Source of the DNA: Notospermus geniculatus
Lineage: Eukaryota > Nemertea > Pilidiophora > Heteronemertea > Lineidae
Assembly: GCA_002633025.1 (NCBI GenBank)
Contig: NMRB01000459.1
Location: forward strand, 304,011-368,010
Direction of reading: 5' to 3'
DNA length: 64,000 nucleotides
Positions 63,776-64,000 of this stretch are shown one piece after another; within the stretch, counting starts at the first letter, position 1; each line of letters starts with the position of its first letter. Made by a program: the position numbers and the translations under genes. The notes under the pieces are model-generated. The model had not been told where the DNA came from. It did not search any database and was given only the letters and a program-made list of their open reading frames with translations.

Positions 63776-64000
63776 AAAGCACCACGGTATTGCAACTTTC
63801 CGTCGACAGCCGGCGCCACCGGCACCATGCTCCAATACTGTAGTTAAGCCTTTCGCCCCAGTGTTGGAGAATGTATGATTACACTACAATGCACGTAGCA
63901 GCAGGCGTAGTTTACCCAGAGTTATCGGGACCAGACGATAGGCCCATGATAATTCTGTTGATGGTTATGAGTATTGAAGTAAGGGAAGGAGGCAAGAAAT
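63776..64000. other. Terminal stretch, nothing recognised
   Basis: No supported feature. AAAGCACCACGGTATTG resembles AAAGGAGCACGGTATTGG at about 23344, so a small dispersed repeat may start here. Confidence 0.35.

Overview
This window looks like eukaryotic, transposon-dominated DNA from a marine invertebrate, most likely a non-vertebrate deuterostome such as an echinoderm. The clues are intron-containing genes with GT-AG splice sites, abundant TAGGCCTA and TACATGTA words, dispersed tRNA-derived and TIR repeats, and a Ty3/gypsy fragment whose integrase lies upstream of reverse transcriptase, an order described for a deuterostome Ty3/gypsy group. Species assignment is inference. I see no convincing single-copy host gene. 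Almost every recognisable protein is transposon-derived and most are broken. Three assembly gaps (8304-8 to 9069, 21562-21688, 35672-36117) limit interpretation.

Layout. 1-6.1 kb: a 660-bp element with a perfect 9-bp target duplication, a nested PIF/Harbinger complex with transposase remnants, a tRNA-type SINE head with an inverted partial copy, and two Merlin (IS1595/ISXO2-like) transposase relics. 6.1-11.9 kb: CGCGGAA-rich foldback DNA, the first of four copies of an AGCTCAC-headed repeat (carrying a 161-bp MITE whose empty site is preserved at 30.49 kb), and five more TIR/foldback elements. 12-16.4 kb: two decayed transposase-like genes on the minus strand, one split by a pogo-like MITE. 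18.8-25.5 kb: a remarkable element family whose ends carry arrays of the 12-mer ATAATGTCACAA. It includes one 1.55-kb near-perfect palindrome and a possible 4.7-kb relative that holds a Penelope-like RT fragment and a 41-bp minisatellite with the same core. 27-32.3 kb: LINE ORF1 relic, second element with a 9-bp duplication, Gmr1-like Ty3/gypsy integrase-RT fragment, MITE. 32.7-36.7 kb: inverted/direct repeat mosaic and a tandem array.

36.74-60.83 kb reads as one very large EnSpm/CACTA-type transposon. It has matching CACTCTAAAAA termini, ACTCTTTAAGAGT-like subterminal repeats, and related flanking sequence on both sides. It carries a probable non-coding first exon, a small basic/acidic ORF, an intact 855-codon transposase ORF, and a second, seven-exon gene predicted to encode about 609 aa. 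All exon phases of the second gene join correctly, and it begins with a PB1-like region. Its 3' side has been amplified into chimeric tandem copies joining the transposase C-terminus to the last exon of the second gene, and many foldback MITEs are nested in it. The transposase and partner protein presumably act together, by analogy with plant TnpD/TnpA; this is inference.

60.9-64 kb: a MULE transposase pseudogene with a SWIM zinc finger, split by a TAA-flanked MITE, then a foldback repeat shared with 58.2-58.7 kb.
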